Positions 1 to 10,733 of a stretch of DNA of 64,000 nt are shown here, in pieces (positions within the stretch are counted from its first letter, which is position 1; every line of letters starts with the position of its first letter). Under the pieces are notes generated by a model. It was not told where the DNA came from. It searched no databases and worked only from the letters and a program-made list of their open reading frames with translations. Source of the stretch: Galbula dea (taxonomy: Eukaryota; Chordata; Aves; Piciformes; Galbulidae); assembly GCA_013399015.1 (NCBI GenBank), contig VWZX01004771.1:638182-702181 (forward strand), read 5' to 3'. The position numbers and the translations under genes were made by a program.

Positions 1-125
1 CCTCTGCACCAAACTTCTGCTGAGATCCTGCAGGTATCACCTCCTTTTCTTGGCGTGGCTGAGAGTGACTTGGAAGGGTTCTGTGTGGGCTTAGAAGCAG
101 TAAGCTGTAGGAGCACTGGCCCTTA

Positions 126-290
126 GAATCATAGACCGGTTTTGGTTGGAAGGGACCTTTAAAAGTCATCAAATCCAACTCCCCTGCAGTCAGCAGGGAC
201 ATCTTCAACTAGATCAGGTTGTTCAGAGCCCCAGACAACCTGATCTGGAATGGTTCTGTAGATGGGGAGGTGGCTTTCCTTCCCAGGGAG
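126..290 (-). mobile_element. CR1 LINE 3' fragment, type A
   Basis: The plus strand opens with the reverse complement of a CR1 tail ('gaatcatagaccggttttgg') and runs through 'catcttcaactagatcaggt'. About 165 bases of the 3' UTR remain; the rest of the element is absent, as is normal for 5'-truncated CR1 copies. Confidence 0.9.
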
Positions 291-654
291 CCATTTACTC
301 AGCCAGATGATGGATGTGTGACTTCATTCTTCTGTGTACTGTTCAGGCAGCTTTGTGGAGTTCTTCCAAGCTCCCCTGAAGAACAAATTAGCTGGCAGGT
401 CTTTTGGAGGCTCATGCTAGGAAGGTATGGCTTGGCAGAGCCAGGAGGCCTTAAGTGAAAGAAGTGGGAACTGTATTGAAGAATTTTAATCAGAATAAGG
501 AGCAAGAAGGTCTCTTGTGTGACCCACATTATTTGATTTAAGCTTCTCAAAAGAAACAAAAACTTGGTTTGGTTCAGTCAGGAGGTTGTACTGGCTGAGC
601 AAGGCTTAGAGCAGTCTTCAGAGAGGACCATCTAGACAGACAGTGCTCACTGAA
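291..654. other. Unique non-coding stretch
   Basis: Short overlapping reading frames exist on both strands but none has splice sites, a family match or a plausible start. I see no gene or regulatory element here. Confidence 0.5.
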
Positions 655-937
655 TCCAGGGCCTGTTGAGACAGGACAAGAGGTGATGGTTTTAAACTAA
701 AAGAGGGAGATTCAGACTAGATCTAAGGAGGAAATTTGCTACACTGAGGGTGGTGAGACACTGTCCCAGGCTGCCCAGAAACGTGGTAGATGCTTCATCC
801 CTGGTGCCATTCCAGGTCAGGTTGTCTGGGGCTCTGAGCAACCTGATCTAGTTGCAGATCTCCCTGCTGACTGCAGGAAGGTTGGACTAGCTGACCTTGA
901 AAGGTCACTTCCAACTCAAACTGTTCTATGATTGTTA
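655..937 (+). mobile_element. CR1 LINE 3' fragment, type A
   Basis: Begins inside the 3' part of the element ('gggcctgttgagacaggaca') and continues without large gaps to the tail ('tccaactcaaactgttctat'). It is in the opposite orientation to the copy at 126-290 and so is an independent insertion. Confidence 0.92.
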
Positions 938-1890
938 TAATTATAGGGAGGGCTGTGGGAGGATTTCTTGCCCTGAAGATCTTCTGTTGCAGAGAGCAAA
1001 AGATGAAGCAGGAACAAACAGAGATGTGATTTGCCTGAAGGCATGCTGGCCTAGACATACAATCCCAGCTTGGTGCCTGGTTTGTTAGGCTGCAGAATGT
1101 ACGTGGTTCCCAATAACTGCTCCCTCCTTACATCCTACTTTCTGGAGCAGATCCATGCTGCATTTCTGCACTGTGCTGATGAGGAAACAGCCTGTCTGAC
1201 TGGCATGGCATGCCTGTGGCATGAAATAGCTTGGAAAAGAGAAGGGCCACAGAGTGCAGGCTCCCCATTCTTAGGGAGAAGCAAATGGGAGTGATGGAAG
1301 AGGGATTTAATGTTGCCTGGTGAGGTTTTCCCCAGCAGCAATGAAGCCATCAGAGCTCATACCAGAAGAGAGATTCTTTCTCTGGGCCAGACTGGCAAGC
1401 CAGCATGAAGAAATCCTTCCAGGCCTCAGGGCAAGGGGAGTAGTGAAGCAGAGTGCTGCAGGCAGGATGCAGAACACAGCATCTTGATGCAGCAGGAGCC
1501 ACAGGTAGAACAAAATAACCTGAGCATTGACTGCTTCTCTAAGGTCTCTGTAGTTAGCATTGATCTACCTTTGCTTTGGTCACTTCATCAGTTAACTGCT
1601 GCCTTCACTTCCCTTGCAGAGAACAAAGTGGCACTATTTGATCTTAGAAAAGCTTCTTCCTGGTGTTTCCAAGATCATTCCTTAGCTTTAGGTACGACGA
1701 ACTTCCATCTGACAGGGATTTTTTTTCTCTGAGCTTGTTAGCATTAGTGCAACACTTGGTCCCCTCCACAAGGCAGGGCTGAGGTTGCTGGCACCAGTGT
1801 CACCCACCTATTCACTGATGGAGTGTGTAAAGTCTGGAGTCCATCCATTATTTTCAACACTTAACTTCACAGGAGCTTGAAGTCTTACAG
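938..1890. other. Unique non-coding stretch
   Basis: No repeat family, CpG cluster or convincing exon is visible. Reading frames of 60-80 codons occur on both strands at the rate expected by chance. Confidence 0.5.
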
Positions 1891-2132
1891 TTCACGGACA
1901 AGAAACTTCTCTTTTAATCTCTAGGCTACAGTTGAGTTCTTTCTTGATTGCAGAGATGAAAAAAGGCAATTTATTCTGCTGAAATACTGAATCCAAAGCA
2001 GCCAGAGCTTTCATGGCCATGCTCTCCCTCGCTAGGTTTGTGATCAGTTTTGCCCAAATCTTAGAGAGGATAGGAAAAGCTTCTGCAAAGAATTCAATCT
2101 CTTCAGCTCTTGCAGAAATCAGCTGTTGGATA
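1891..2132 (-). CDS. Candidate exon of unidentified minus-strand gene
   Basis: Read on the minus strand, a good splice acceptor (pyrimidine tract ending 'gggtttctcttcag') sits just above position 2132 and opens a frame of about 79 codons that ends at a TGA near 1892. The peptide is rich in alternating Leu/Ile/Ala and charged residues, for example around 'EEIEFFAEAFPILSKIWAKL' and 'SMAMKALAALDSVFQQNK', which suggests amphipathic helices like those of HEAT/ARM-type repeats. The exon would begin at codon phase 2. I do not recognise the protein. It could be a last exon, an exon of a decayed gene, or a chance frame, because the plus strand is also open for about 65 codons across part of it. No partner exon was found nearby; a B-type CR1 lies just upstream in minus-strand terms (2208-2296). 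Confidence 0.33.
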
Positions 2133-2207
2133 CTGAAGAGAAACCCAGATGAGAGCACTGTGTTCTCAGACAGCTACAGGTTACACTGGGCCTTCCTGAC
2201 AAGGAGC

Positions 2208-2296
2208 TGATAGCATCCCTATCCTGAGACAGGATTGGACTAGATGATCCCTAGAGGTCTCTTCCAACCCCCACCATGCTGGGATTCTGGGATTAT
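2208..2296 (+). mobile_element. CR1 LINE tail, type B
   Basis: Only the last ~90 bases of a CR1 remain ('ggattggactagatgatccc' through 'ccaccatgctgggattctgg'). Confidence 0.85.
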
Positions 2297-3124
2297 TGCA
2301 CTAGAAATCCTCATTTCTGTGCTGCTTAATTGACAGGGTCACAGTAACAACTAGCTACAGTAATACCTCAACTGTTAAAGTCATGGGAGGCTAGAGGTCA
2401 GTTTTACTTCAGGGAAGGCTGGAGGTTAGTTGTACTCTGAGTGGCAGCAGCTTGTACCAGCAGGAATATTCAAAGCAGTCAGGCTTTTAGTTTGTTAAAA
2501 ATACAGTTTTGTTCTTTAAACAGCTGAGTTTTCTCCAATCACTGGTCTCCAGTTGTCTAAACCACACTTTTATCTGGTATCTTCCTATCACCCTGTCCTG
2601 ACACGTCGGTAGCAGTGCTGAGAAAAGCTGCACTCCCTTCTGACGCCTGTCAGGCCAAACAAGGGAAATTGAATAGAGCAGTTTTCAGCAGAGAACATTT
2701 TGCAGCTCTCTTTTTGAAAACAAAAGAGTTTTATTACTACATTTGTTGCTAGTGGTGTGATGACAGCCAAATGCTGTTATCCTGCCACGTGCTGTGGAAA
2801 CACTGACATCTCCCTTCAGCAGTGGCTTTACAGTAAAAACAACTCAATATAGAGAATAAAATCTTTCTGTGAGGAGCATTCCTACTTTCAAACATTTTAG
2901 TCAGTGCTTTGTCCTAATGGAGGCAGGTAGAAGCTTTGTGGGATTTATCACTGCAGCTCAGAAAAAGACAGGAGGTGTTGGAGGGGGAAGGAGGTTGGAT
3001 TTGAGGTTGTATTGTGAGCTCCTCACTGGTATTAACGAGTGTTTGTCATGACCTACGGGCATGCAGTGGGTACAGCCTTGCCTTGCAGTGCTACTGGCTG
3101 CTGTGCTGTGAAGGAAACACCTCT
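2297..3124. other. Unique non-coding stretch
   Basis: AT-leaning sequence with no recognised repeat or exon. I see nothing to annotate. Confidence 0.5.
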
Positions 3125-3320
3125 GCTGTGAGGAAAGGCTGAGAGTGTTGGGGTTGTTCAGCCTGGAGAAGAGAAGGCTCTTTGGAGGCTTTATTGCAGC
3201 CTTTCAGTACTTAAAGAGGTCTACAAGGAAGGTGAGGACAGACTTTTAGACTAGCTCTAAAGAAGACACTTCTTAGGCTGAGGGTGGTGAGACACTGGCC
3301 CAGGTTGCCCACAGAGGTTT
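3125..3320 (+). mobile_element. CR1 LINE internal fragment, type A
   Basis: Starts at 'gaggaaaggctgagagtgtt' (end of ORF2/start of 3' UTR) and stops after 'aggttgcccacagaggtttt', so the conserved 3' tail is missing. Loss of the 3' end means later deletion rather than simple 5' truncation. Confidence 0.88.
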
Positions 3321-5152
3321 TGGGGACTTAGGTTGCAGTGAAAATCCATGGCAGGTTTACATCTCCAGTGTCCTTCACCTGTGACCACAGCCCCTGAGAT
3401 GATTCAGCATGGCATGGGTTTATATTTTATAAATATATGTACAGATTATATAGTTAATGGAAATAGCAGTGCTCAGACTTTGTATGGCAAGCACTATGTA
3501 GTGGAACACCTCTTCCAGGTCAGTTCCTAGCCATGAAGAGGCACTATCAGGGATGGTGAATACTACAACATCCCCATGCCGGTCAGCATTGCTGCTCTGG
3601 GGGTCTGGGCTCACACCTAGGGTCTTGCTAAAACTGTGGCTGAGGAAGAGGGAACAGGAGCTACAGCTGGAGGACAGGGAAGAGGAGGAACTGGGTCTTG
3701 GAGATAGGCTGAGGAAGGGAGGATCCTGCAGTGAAGCTATCTGTAAAAAGAAGAACTTGGGAATCAACAGGTCAGCTGAATTTCCCATATTTACTACCTC
3801 AGGTTGCCTTGGAAAGCAATTTTTCAGCTAAAATGGCAAAGTTATATATAAAAATGGGATAACCTTTTCCTCTTAAAAAGCTGTTTTGTCTAGAGAAGTA
3901 TCTTAAAACCTCAGTAAGGGTCAAGGTGGCACCCTTTCTGTGGCAGGTTGCCTGGGAAGATGTAAAAATCCTTCCATGCAACTGCAGTTCATGTATTGCA
4001 CAGATCCAGTTTGAAGCACCCCTTGGAGAACCTGCCCATCCTACAACTCCCTGGTGCATAAGCAAGAGCTTCTTCCTGGAAGGGGCTAATAGAAATAATT
4101 CTTCAGTAGCTGCCTGCAAACACCCCAGCAGGAACCTGAGCTTCCCAGTGCTGCTAACTGGTGCCTTCCTGGACATATCTGCCCTCTAAGATGTGGTAAG
4201 TGCCATAGGGGAGTTTCCTCACCTCTCATTGTCTAAGACTTCTCCCTCATTCCTTGCTGCAGGGGACAAAAATCATGGAGCTCTGGGTGTGAATGAGAGC
4301 TGATGTGCTGCAGACTAAGCCCCATCTTCTCTTGCCTTTGGAGGTTTCCAGACCTGCAGCTCAACCTCTTCTGATCCCTGCCAGCTGCAGAATGGAAGTG
4401 CTTAATCCTCACCTGCCTTGCCAGACTTCCCAGGACTCCCCAGAGTGCTGCCAGGTGGGATGCCCCTTGGCACAGCCTGGGGAATGTGAGGGATCTGCCT
4501 TTAGGAAACTATTTCAAAGGACATGTCAGGCATTTCAAATGCTGGCTGTGGGTTGCTCTGCTGCCTTCCCGACAGTGAGCGTGATCCTTGCTGCAGGATT
4601 ACCCTCAGGCAGGCAGCTGCTGAGTCTGGCTTGGCTTTTAGTTATTTATTTGAAAGGAAAAACAATAGTAAAAGGCTGCTGAAGTCCCAGCTGGAAATAG
4701 TGGAAAGGAAAGTGAAAGGTATCCAAGCAAACACAGAAGGAAAGGGATATGGCAGCGTTGAGCATGTAGCCCTTGCAGGTAACTAGTCAAACAATTCCAT
4801 GGTGTAAATGCCTTTGTGTGTGCTTGGTGCAGGCTTGGCTGCCCAGTTAAGCTGCTCTTAAATTAACCAGATAACCAGAAAGAAACAACAGTTTGCTGTT
4901 TTCCGTGCAGCAGATTCAGAATGGGTTTTAGTTAAGTCACTTCAGAAAGGTACAGTTTCCAGTTTAGATCAAATGGGTATGTGTGCTTGCAGAGCAAAAG
5001 GTGAGAAGACTTCTGCTGGAGAAGGAGTTTATGTTGACTGCCTGTTTGTTTTGTCATCTCCTATTTGTAAGCTGGTAACTGTTTGGTTGCAGGTAGCTGG
5101 ATGTTTTTGTCAGAAAGATGGGACCTATCAGAATGGGACCTATAACAGGGAC
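3321..5152. other. Unique non-coding stretch with overlapping reading frames
   Basis: Two overlapping pairs of opposite-strand frames occur (about 3420-3831 and 3799-4189; up to 125 codons). The first reflects a purine-rich patch (3650-3725) that removes stops on both strands and encodes Glu/Arg-rich or Ser-rich text. A third frame at 4293-4682 has no splice or promoter context. None is supported as a gene. Confidence 0.5.
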
Positions 5153-5424
5153 AATCTTTTCAGCAGGGCCTATTGTGACAAGACAAGGGATGATGGTTTT
5201 AAACTAAAAGACATCTAGACTAGGTCTAAGACACACACTTTTCACACAGAGGATGGTGAGACATTGTCCCAGGTTGCCCAGAGGGAGATGGTAGATGTCA
5301 GGTTGTCTGGGACTCTGAGCAACCTGATCTAGTTGAAGATGACCCTGCTGGTTGCAGGGAGGTTGGACTAGCTGACCTTGGAAGGTCCTTTCCAACCCAA
5401 AGCATTCTTTGATTCTATGATTTT
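5153..5424 (+). mobile_element. CR1 LINE 3' fragment, type A
   Basis: Runs from 'cagcagggcctattgtgaca' to the tail 'ttctttgattctatgatttt'. Relative to the 655-937 copy it lacks about 20-30 bases where 'gccccatccctggt' would be expected. Confidence 0.92.
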
Positions 5425-5696
5425 AATAGGATTGTTTCAGGGTGTGACCTATACTGGAGAAGGAACTGCAGCTCCTTCCAGTTTCCTTGTGGGATTTGGC
5501 TCACAGAGCAGTATGCTGTGTGGAGGTGTGCCCAGGAAGGGGCTGAGTGGTGGCTGGTGTACAAAGATGTGACTTGAAGTGTCACCGGGCAGGAAAGCGA
5601 GAGATGGGTTTTACTCTTGAGTATGTTTTGAGAGGAGACTGGAACCCCACCTGCTTGGGCTGGGTGAAGCATACTGCTGTGCTTGAAGGAAACAAT

Positions 5697-5982
5697 TCTC
5701 CTCTGAGGACAGGCTGAGAGAGTTGGGGTTTTCACCCTGAAGAAGAGAAGGCTCTGGGGAGACTTTGTTTCAGTCTTCCCAAGGCTGAAAATAAAGGGGC
5801 CTATAAAAAAGATGGGGACAGACTTTTTAGGAGGCTCAAAGGGTGATGCGACAGGGCAAGGGGTGATGGTTTTAAACTAAAGGAGGGAGATTTAGACTGG
5901 ACCTAAGAAAGACACTTTTTGCCCTGAGGGTGATGAGACACTGTCCCAGGCTGCCCAGAAACGTGGTAGATGCCTTCTCCCG
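5697..5982 (+). mobile_element. CR1 LINE internal fragment, type A, 3' end deleted
   Basis: Starts at 'ctcctctgaggacaggctga', extends to 'cccagaaacgtggtagatgc', then stops short of the tail. It lies about 270 bases after another plus-strand type A tail, so it is a separate insertion. About 330 unique bases follow (5983-6315), in which I see nothing. Confidence 0.9.
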
Positions 5983-6315
5983 CTGGCTGCTGTCAGCTCC
6001 AACAACAGGGTAACCACACCACTCCGTTTTGGGGCACAGACTGTGGTATCTGGGATAGCTACACTGGGACTGCCTTAACTGTAGGTGAATTCTGAGGGAG
6101 CCCTGCCCTTTCCCAGTTGTCTTTTTCTACAGGAAGAGATGGATCTGTCTCCCTCCTCTTCTTACTCTTCCTTTCCCTTCTGTGGCATTCAGTCTGATAG
6201 CCAGCAAGAAGAATATTAATAGGCTACATCTGTATTTCCCAGCATTGCATTGTTGAACGAGTGATGTGATGACATAAACTAATTCCCATGGTGCTGTTTC
6301 AGCAGTATTAGTCAT

Positions 6316-6478
6316 TTCACAGAGACTCCCAGCTTGGAAGGGACCTCAAGGTTCATCTGGTCCAACCTTTCTTGGCCAAAGTACTGTCAAGCTGGCCCAT
6401 TACCTGTCCAGCTGAATCTTAGGAGTGCCCAGTGCTGGGGACTCCACCACTTCCTTGGGGAGATTATTCTCTTTACAG
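6316..6478 (-). mobile_element. Old CR1 LINE, 3' half, split by an insert
   Basis: Reverse complement of a diverged CR1 tail ('cttggaagggacctcaaggt') continuing through 'ctccaccacttccttgggga'. The same element resumes at about 6838, so the DNA between interrupts it. Confidence 0.75.
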
Positions 6479-6825
6479 TGTATTACTGTTATCACATCAC
6501 ATGCCTTTGTAGTGTACTGGTTTTGTCACAATTATAGTAGTTGTTTTTATCTGTGGAGTGTTACTTGCTAATTGATTAGTATCCTTTGTGTATAAAAGTG
6601 TTAGTTGTTAATTGGTCAGTATCCTTTGTATATGAAAGTGTCACTTGCTAATTTGTCAGTATACTTTCTGTATGAAGGTGTTACTTACTAATTGGTCAGT
6701 GCCCTTTCAGTATGAAGGTCATTATCCTTTCTGTGTGAGAGTATAAATTCCAGCTGCTGGGACAACAAAGTGGATTCTGATTGCTGTCAGCAATTGGGGT
6801 CTGTGCCCTTCATATGCCACACATA
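6479..6825 (+). mobile_element. LTR-like insert inside an older CR1
   Basis: About 345 bases separate two collinear parts of one old CR1. The insert begins near a TG ('tgtattactgttatcaca'), carries 40-bp tandem repeats, has a TATA-like 'gtataaattcc' at about 6741 and ends near CA ('catatgccacaca'). This is the layout of a solo LTR, with TG...CA ends, a repeat-bearing U3 and a TATA box. A clear target-site duplication could not be picked out, so it could also be another type of insert. No coding sequence is present. Confidence 0.42.
6558..6741 (+). repeat. 40-bp tandem repeat, four units plus partial
   Basis: Units begin at 6558, 6598, 6638 and 6678, exactly 40 bases apart, with a shortened fifth from 6718. 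Each contains 'gtgttacttgctaattggtc' or a close variant followed by 'agtatcctttctgtatgaa'. Unit 1 contains a TATA-like 'tataaaag'. Repeats in this position would fit U3 enhancer repeats of an LTR. Confidence 0.9.
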
Positions 6826-6837
6826 CACCTTACCCCA

Positions 6838-6976
6838 TGTCTTTTCTATGTCAAAAGGGAGTCTCTATTTTCTTTGTAGCCACACTTTAAATACTGGAAT
6901 GTGGTGACAAGGTCTCCCCTAAGCCTTCTTTCCTTAAGGCTGAACAAACCCATGTCTCCCAGCCTTTCTGCTCCTA
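6838..6976 (-). mobile_element. Old CR1 LINE, second part after the insert
   Basis: Resumes with 'aaaagggagtctctattttc' and runs through 'ggctgaacaaacccatgtct' to 'cagcctttctgctcctagg', the region upstream of the part at 6316-6478 in element coordinates. Order and orientation agree with a single interrupted element. Confidence 0.75.
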
Positions 6977-8360
6977 GGAAATGACTTTTAAGACCCCACA
7001 GCAGCGGAGTGGATATTTTATGTTAAAACCTGCAAGGTTTGAAACGTTCCTAACCCTGGGGAAAGGTTCCCTCTGGCCCCTGCAGTGTCCTGCTGTACAG
7101 TGTGACTTCAGCTCTATACTATCTAGGGAAGAAATCCACTCTACTGATCCCCATGGCGGAGGGTTTCTGTAATCTACACCATGAGGTCACATTTCAGTCC
7201 CGGCAGCAACCGAGATTAAAGCCATGATTTCAACCCCTGGAGTAAATATAGGCTTTACATTAGCGCATTGCAGACCTAACTTGGGGGATTATGTCACAGG
7301 ATATTTTTTTCTGAATTGTCTCAAACAAAATGTTGAGGCTTCCTGGTTATTACCATGGTGATGTTACTCCAACTCAGGCATTGAAATTTCCCAGAGCATT
7401 TTATCATCAGAATTGGGAGGGAATTAGATGGTCACTCTACCCAAAGTGAAGCCAGTTTGCCCTCAGACTGGACTTTCTCTATGAAACCAGGTGTGAAATT
7501 TCAGCATCAAGTCAAGTGGCCTTTTTTCAACAGATCCTCTTATGCCAGAACAAGGCTCCTGTGTTTCTGCAAGATGGACAAGCTCAGCCCCAGGAACCCC
7601 CCCAAAAGTATTCTGTGGGCTGAAGGGGTCTGCTGAGGAGACATGGTCCAGCCCTTGCTGTGCAGCAGAATCAAGATGTCAGGAACAAGAAATGTTATGA
7701 ATGGGGCTCTCGGAGAGAAAGTGGTTGTGCTGTGGTCAGGGCTGTATAGGCTAAATGTAGCCTTTAAAACCAACAGTAAAAAGCACAGGCTGCTACAAGC
7801 TGGAATGATTCAATTTGACCAGACAATTGTTCCCTTATTAAGCTAATTGTATCTCCCAGTAAAAAGGCTTCAAACTGAACCTGGCCCTAAAGCTGCCTTG
7901 TGGAGCCAATTCGCTGAGAGAAGCAGCCAGGTATTTTGTAAAGTCAAGGCTCTGAATGCTTCCTTGACACTGGCAAGAGGCAAAGCACACCAGCCTTCTG
8001 GAAAACCCTCTAGCAAGTGCCTTTGGTCTCCTCTCCCCCAAAGCTGTGTTCTGGTTTTGGTTTCTCCCCTTTGAGACAGGGCTGTAATCACTACGGTTTT
8101 TTTCCAGTGCAGGTCCTGAAACATTGCTACAGCTGAGGCAGTTGGAAAGGAGGAGGCACCAGTCCTAAGTCTTAACCAAGGACAAAGTTGAGATTGATGG
8201 TGAATTCATAAAAACAAGTCCCTTCCTGTGTGCTGGACTGTGGTGCAGGATGCACATGCTGTGCATAAGACGCTGGGGTTTTTTTCCAGAGTGCTTATCT
8301 ACCTTTGCACAAAGAACATGCTTCATGACAAAATGCAGTAAACTCAAGGTAGGTGCAGAC
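6977..8360. other. Unique non-coding stretch, possible regulatory motif
   Basis: No repeat or exon recognised. It contains an 'accatggt' palindrome flanked by near-symmetric bases (7346-7367) resembling an RFX X-box. Overlapping short frames around 7840-8120 have no support. Confidence 0.45.
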
Positions 8361-8962
8361 AGAATTCCAGAATCCCAGCATGGGTAGTGATTGGAAGGGA
8401 CCTCTGGAGATCATCTACTCCAACACCTCTGCTAAAGCAGGGTCACCCAGAGCAGGTTGTCCAGGATCATGTCCAGGTGGGCTTGGAACCTCTCCAGAGA
8501 AGAAGACTGCACAACCTCTCTGGGCAGCCTGGGCCAGGCCTCTGCCACGCTCACAGGAAAGAAGTTTCTCCTCATGTTCAGGTGGAAGCTCCTGGGTTCC
8601 AGTTTGTGCCTGTTGCCCCTTGTCCTACCACTGAAAAGAGTCTGGCCCCCTCCTTTTGCCACCTGCCCTTCAGATATTTCTAAGCATTGGTGAGATCCCC
8701 TCTCAGACTGCTCTTCTCAGGCTAACCAGCCGCAGGGCTCTCAGCCTTTCCTCCTCCCAGAGGTGCTCCAGTCCCCTCAGCATCTTTGTAGCCTCTACGG
8801 CAGTAGTTCCTTGTATTTCTTGAACTGGCAACCCCAGAAATGGACCCCTAACTTGTACTGATGCATGAGATTATTCCTCCCCAGGTGCAGGACTCTACAC
8901 TTGCACTTATTGAACGTTATTATCTTCCTCTCTACCCGGCTCTCCAGCCTGTCTAGGGCTGC
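8361..8962 (-). mobile_element. CR1 LINE, long 3' fragment, type B
   Basis: Begins with the tail in reverse ('agaattccagaatcccagca') and stays collinear for about 600 bases into the end of ORF2 (through 'cttcctctctacccggctct'). It is among the longer copies in the window. Reading frames inside it are broken. Confidence 0.93.
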
Positions 8963-9840
8963 AGACATCCTAGCTTGAACATAGGACCCAGAGCTCCTGG
9001 GCTAAGAATGTGTCTCCCCATAGTAATCTGTAATTTACTGGCTCAGTCTGTAGGTGCCATAGGTGTGTGCACACCAAGCAGGGGGGGGACTGATTGCTCG
9101 GCAGACCTCGGGGCTCCGAGGGCACTGCTGTCCCTGTCCCCTCACCAGCACAGCCCAGGATTCCTGATGCTGTTGCTAAGCCTCTGCTTCCTTCCTGGTT
9201 CCTAACTGAGCTTCAAAAATATCCTCGAGTGGGTGAAGCTATACTGGAGAATGCCTTTATGGGACTAGTCTAACATTAGCCCTGAAGAGGGGCCAGACAA
9301 ACCATTTCAGGCTCTTCCTCCCTCACGCTTTTCTACTCTGCTTCCTTCTAGCTCCTTTCCTAATCCTCTGTCTGTTTTTCTTACATTCTTGGGTTTTTCC
9401 ATCACTGAGCCTCCTTGGCACATGCAGCTTTAAAGTGTGGATCCAGCTGTCACTAATTTGCAAGCTTTTGTTTCAGCTCAGTAGGACTTGCATGCCGCTT
9501 TTTTGTCCGAGGATCCGATTCTGCATCATAGCAGAGGTATTGCAGAGCCCACAGGGCAGTGGAAAATTTTAGGTTCCTTAACAAATAGACTCACACTGAA
9601 GCAGGTGTTTAAACTGCACTAGAGGTGGCAGAATTGGGAATGAGATCCTAGTGTCTTGAGTCCTGCTTAACCCTCTGCTGCTGGATCTCAGTGTCTTGAG
9701 TCCTGTTTTAACCCTCTAATAGTTTCTTGTCTGGGACCCATCCCATGAGATCTCTGCAGGTTAAACCTGGGTCGCAGTAGGGTTTTCAGATCTGTGCTTG
9801 CCTTTGGGTATCCTTTAACTGTGTGTAGGTTATTCTAAGG
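8963..9840. other. Unique stretch upstream of the C11orf96 CpG island
   Basis: Holds a 40-bp direct dimer (units starting 9651 and 9691) and otherwise nothing recognisable. It lies 0.4-1.3 kb upstream of the TATA box of C11orf96, so distal promoter elements are possible but unproven. Confidence 0.5.
9651..9722. repeat. 40-bp direct repeat dimer
   Basis: 'gtgtcttgagtcctg' recurs at 9651 and 9691, followed both times by a 'ttaaccctct' segment. About 30 bases of each unit match closely. Confidence 0.85.
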
Positions 9841-9861
9841 GTAGCAATCCCTGCCGAAAGC

Positions 9862-9869
9862 TGACGTGA
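9862..9869 (+). promoter_or_regulatory. CRE-like site upstream of C11orf96
   Basis: 'tgacgtga' differs at one base from the palindromic cAMP-response element. It is about 385 bases upstream of the TATA box. Motif match only. Confidence 0.3.
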
Positions 9870-10246
9870 CAAATCTGTTAGTATTGTTTCACAGCCACAG
9901 GAAATCACGGTAGTGATAAAAAGCTGCGAGGTGAGATGCGGCAAGCTGCACTACCGCTGTGAATGGTGGGGGACCTGGGGAACCCTCCTGCCGCTGCACT
10001 GGGCATGCGAAGGATGCCCTGGGGTGAAGGCACCGCGGAAGGGACCGGCGGAGAGGAGCCTGGGGGCCGGGAAGGAGCGGCGGGACCGAGCGCGGAGCCT
10101 CCGCAAGGGAAGCAGCCAGGCTCCCCCGTCCCCGGGGGAGGGGACCGGAGGCGGTGGCGGCGGGGCCGGGGGAGGCGTCAGCCCCGGCGGGTTGCGGGTG
10201 GGCTCCGCTGCCGTCTGAGCATGCTCCCGCGGGGGCAGCAAGGGGA

Positions 10247-10253
10247 TATATAA
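10247..10253 (+). promoter_or_regulatory. TATA box of C11orf96
   Basis: 'tatataa' sits inside an otherwise GC-rich promoter, so it stands out clearly. Initiation would be expected about 25-32 bases downstream, near 10275-10285, giving a 5' UTR of about 570 bases. Confidence 0.75.
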
Positions 10254-10340
10254 CGGCACCAAGGCGCCGACGGCAGAGGCAGTGGCTCCGGTCAGGCGGA
10301 GAGGGAGCAGCGCGTTCCGCTCCATACTGCGCCGATCCGG

Positions 10341-10733
10341 TCGGATCTCCGCACCTCTCCGAACGGTACCGCACTTCTCCGCACCGTACCGCGTCTCTCC
10401 GATCCGCATCGCGCTCTTCTCTCCGGTCAGCACCGCTCCGGTGCGCACCGTACCGCGACTCTCGGCACCACTCCGCTCCGGTACCCATCGTACCACCACT
10501 CCGCTCTGGTCCGCGCTGTACCGAGCCTCTCCGCATCGCTCCGTATTGCACTGTAGCGCTTTCCGGCCGGCACCGCACCGTTCCGCATCGTACCGCGTCT
10601 CTCCGGATAGCACCGCTCCGCACCGTACTGCGTTTCTTCTATCGGTACTACACAGTACCGCACCTCTTCGGCAACTACCGTACTCCTGCGTACCTTACGT
10701 CTCCGGCCAGCACCGCACCGTGCCGCCGTTCCC
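10341..10733 (+). repeat. Degenerate CG-rich minisatellite in the 5' leader
   Basis: The leader is built from variants of 'tctccgcaccgtaccgcgtc'. Three units follow at an exact 20-base spacing (10356, 10376, 10396), then longer composite units of roughly 35-45 bases carrying 'cagcaccgctccg' and 'caccgtaccg' (near 10420, 10562, 10600 and 10700). It contains many 'gtac' and 'cggtaccg' self-complementary cores, many CpGs, and no ATG. Several reading frames on both strands are open through it because of its composition. Confidence 0.85.

Noticed and set aside
9889..10623. Minus-strand frames of 244 and 220 codons (Arg/Gly/Ala-rich) opposite the C11orf96 leader
   Set aside because: They are the antisense of the CG-rich repeat and promoter. 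Low TA content removes stops in several frames at once, and the products are repeat-like with no known family.
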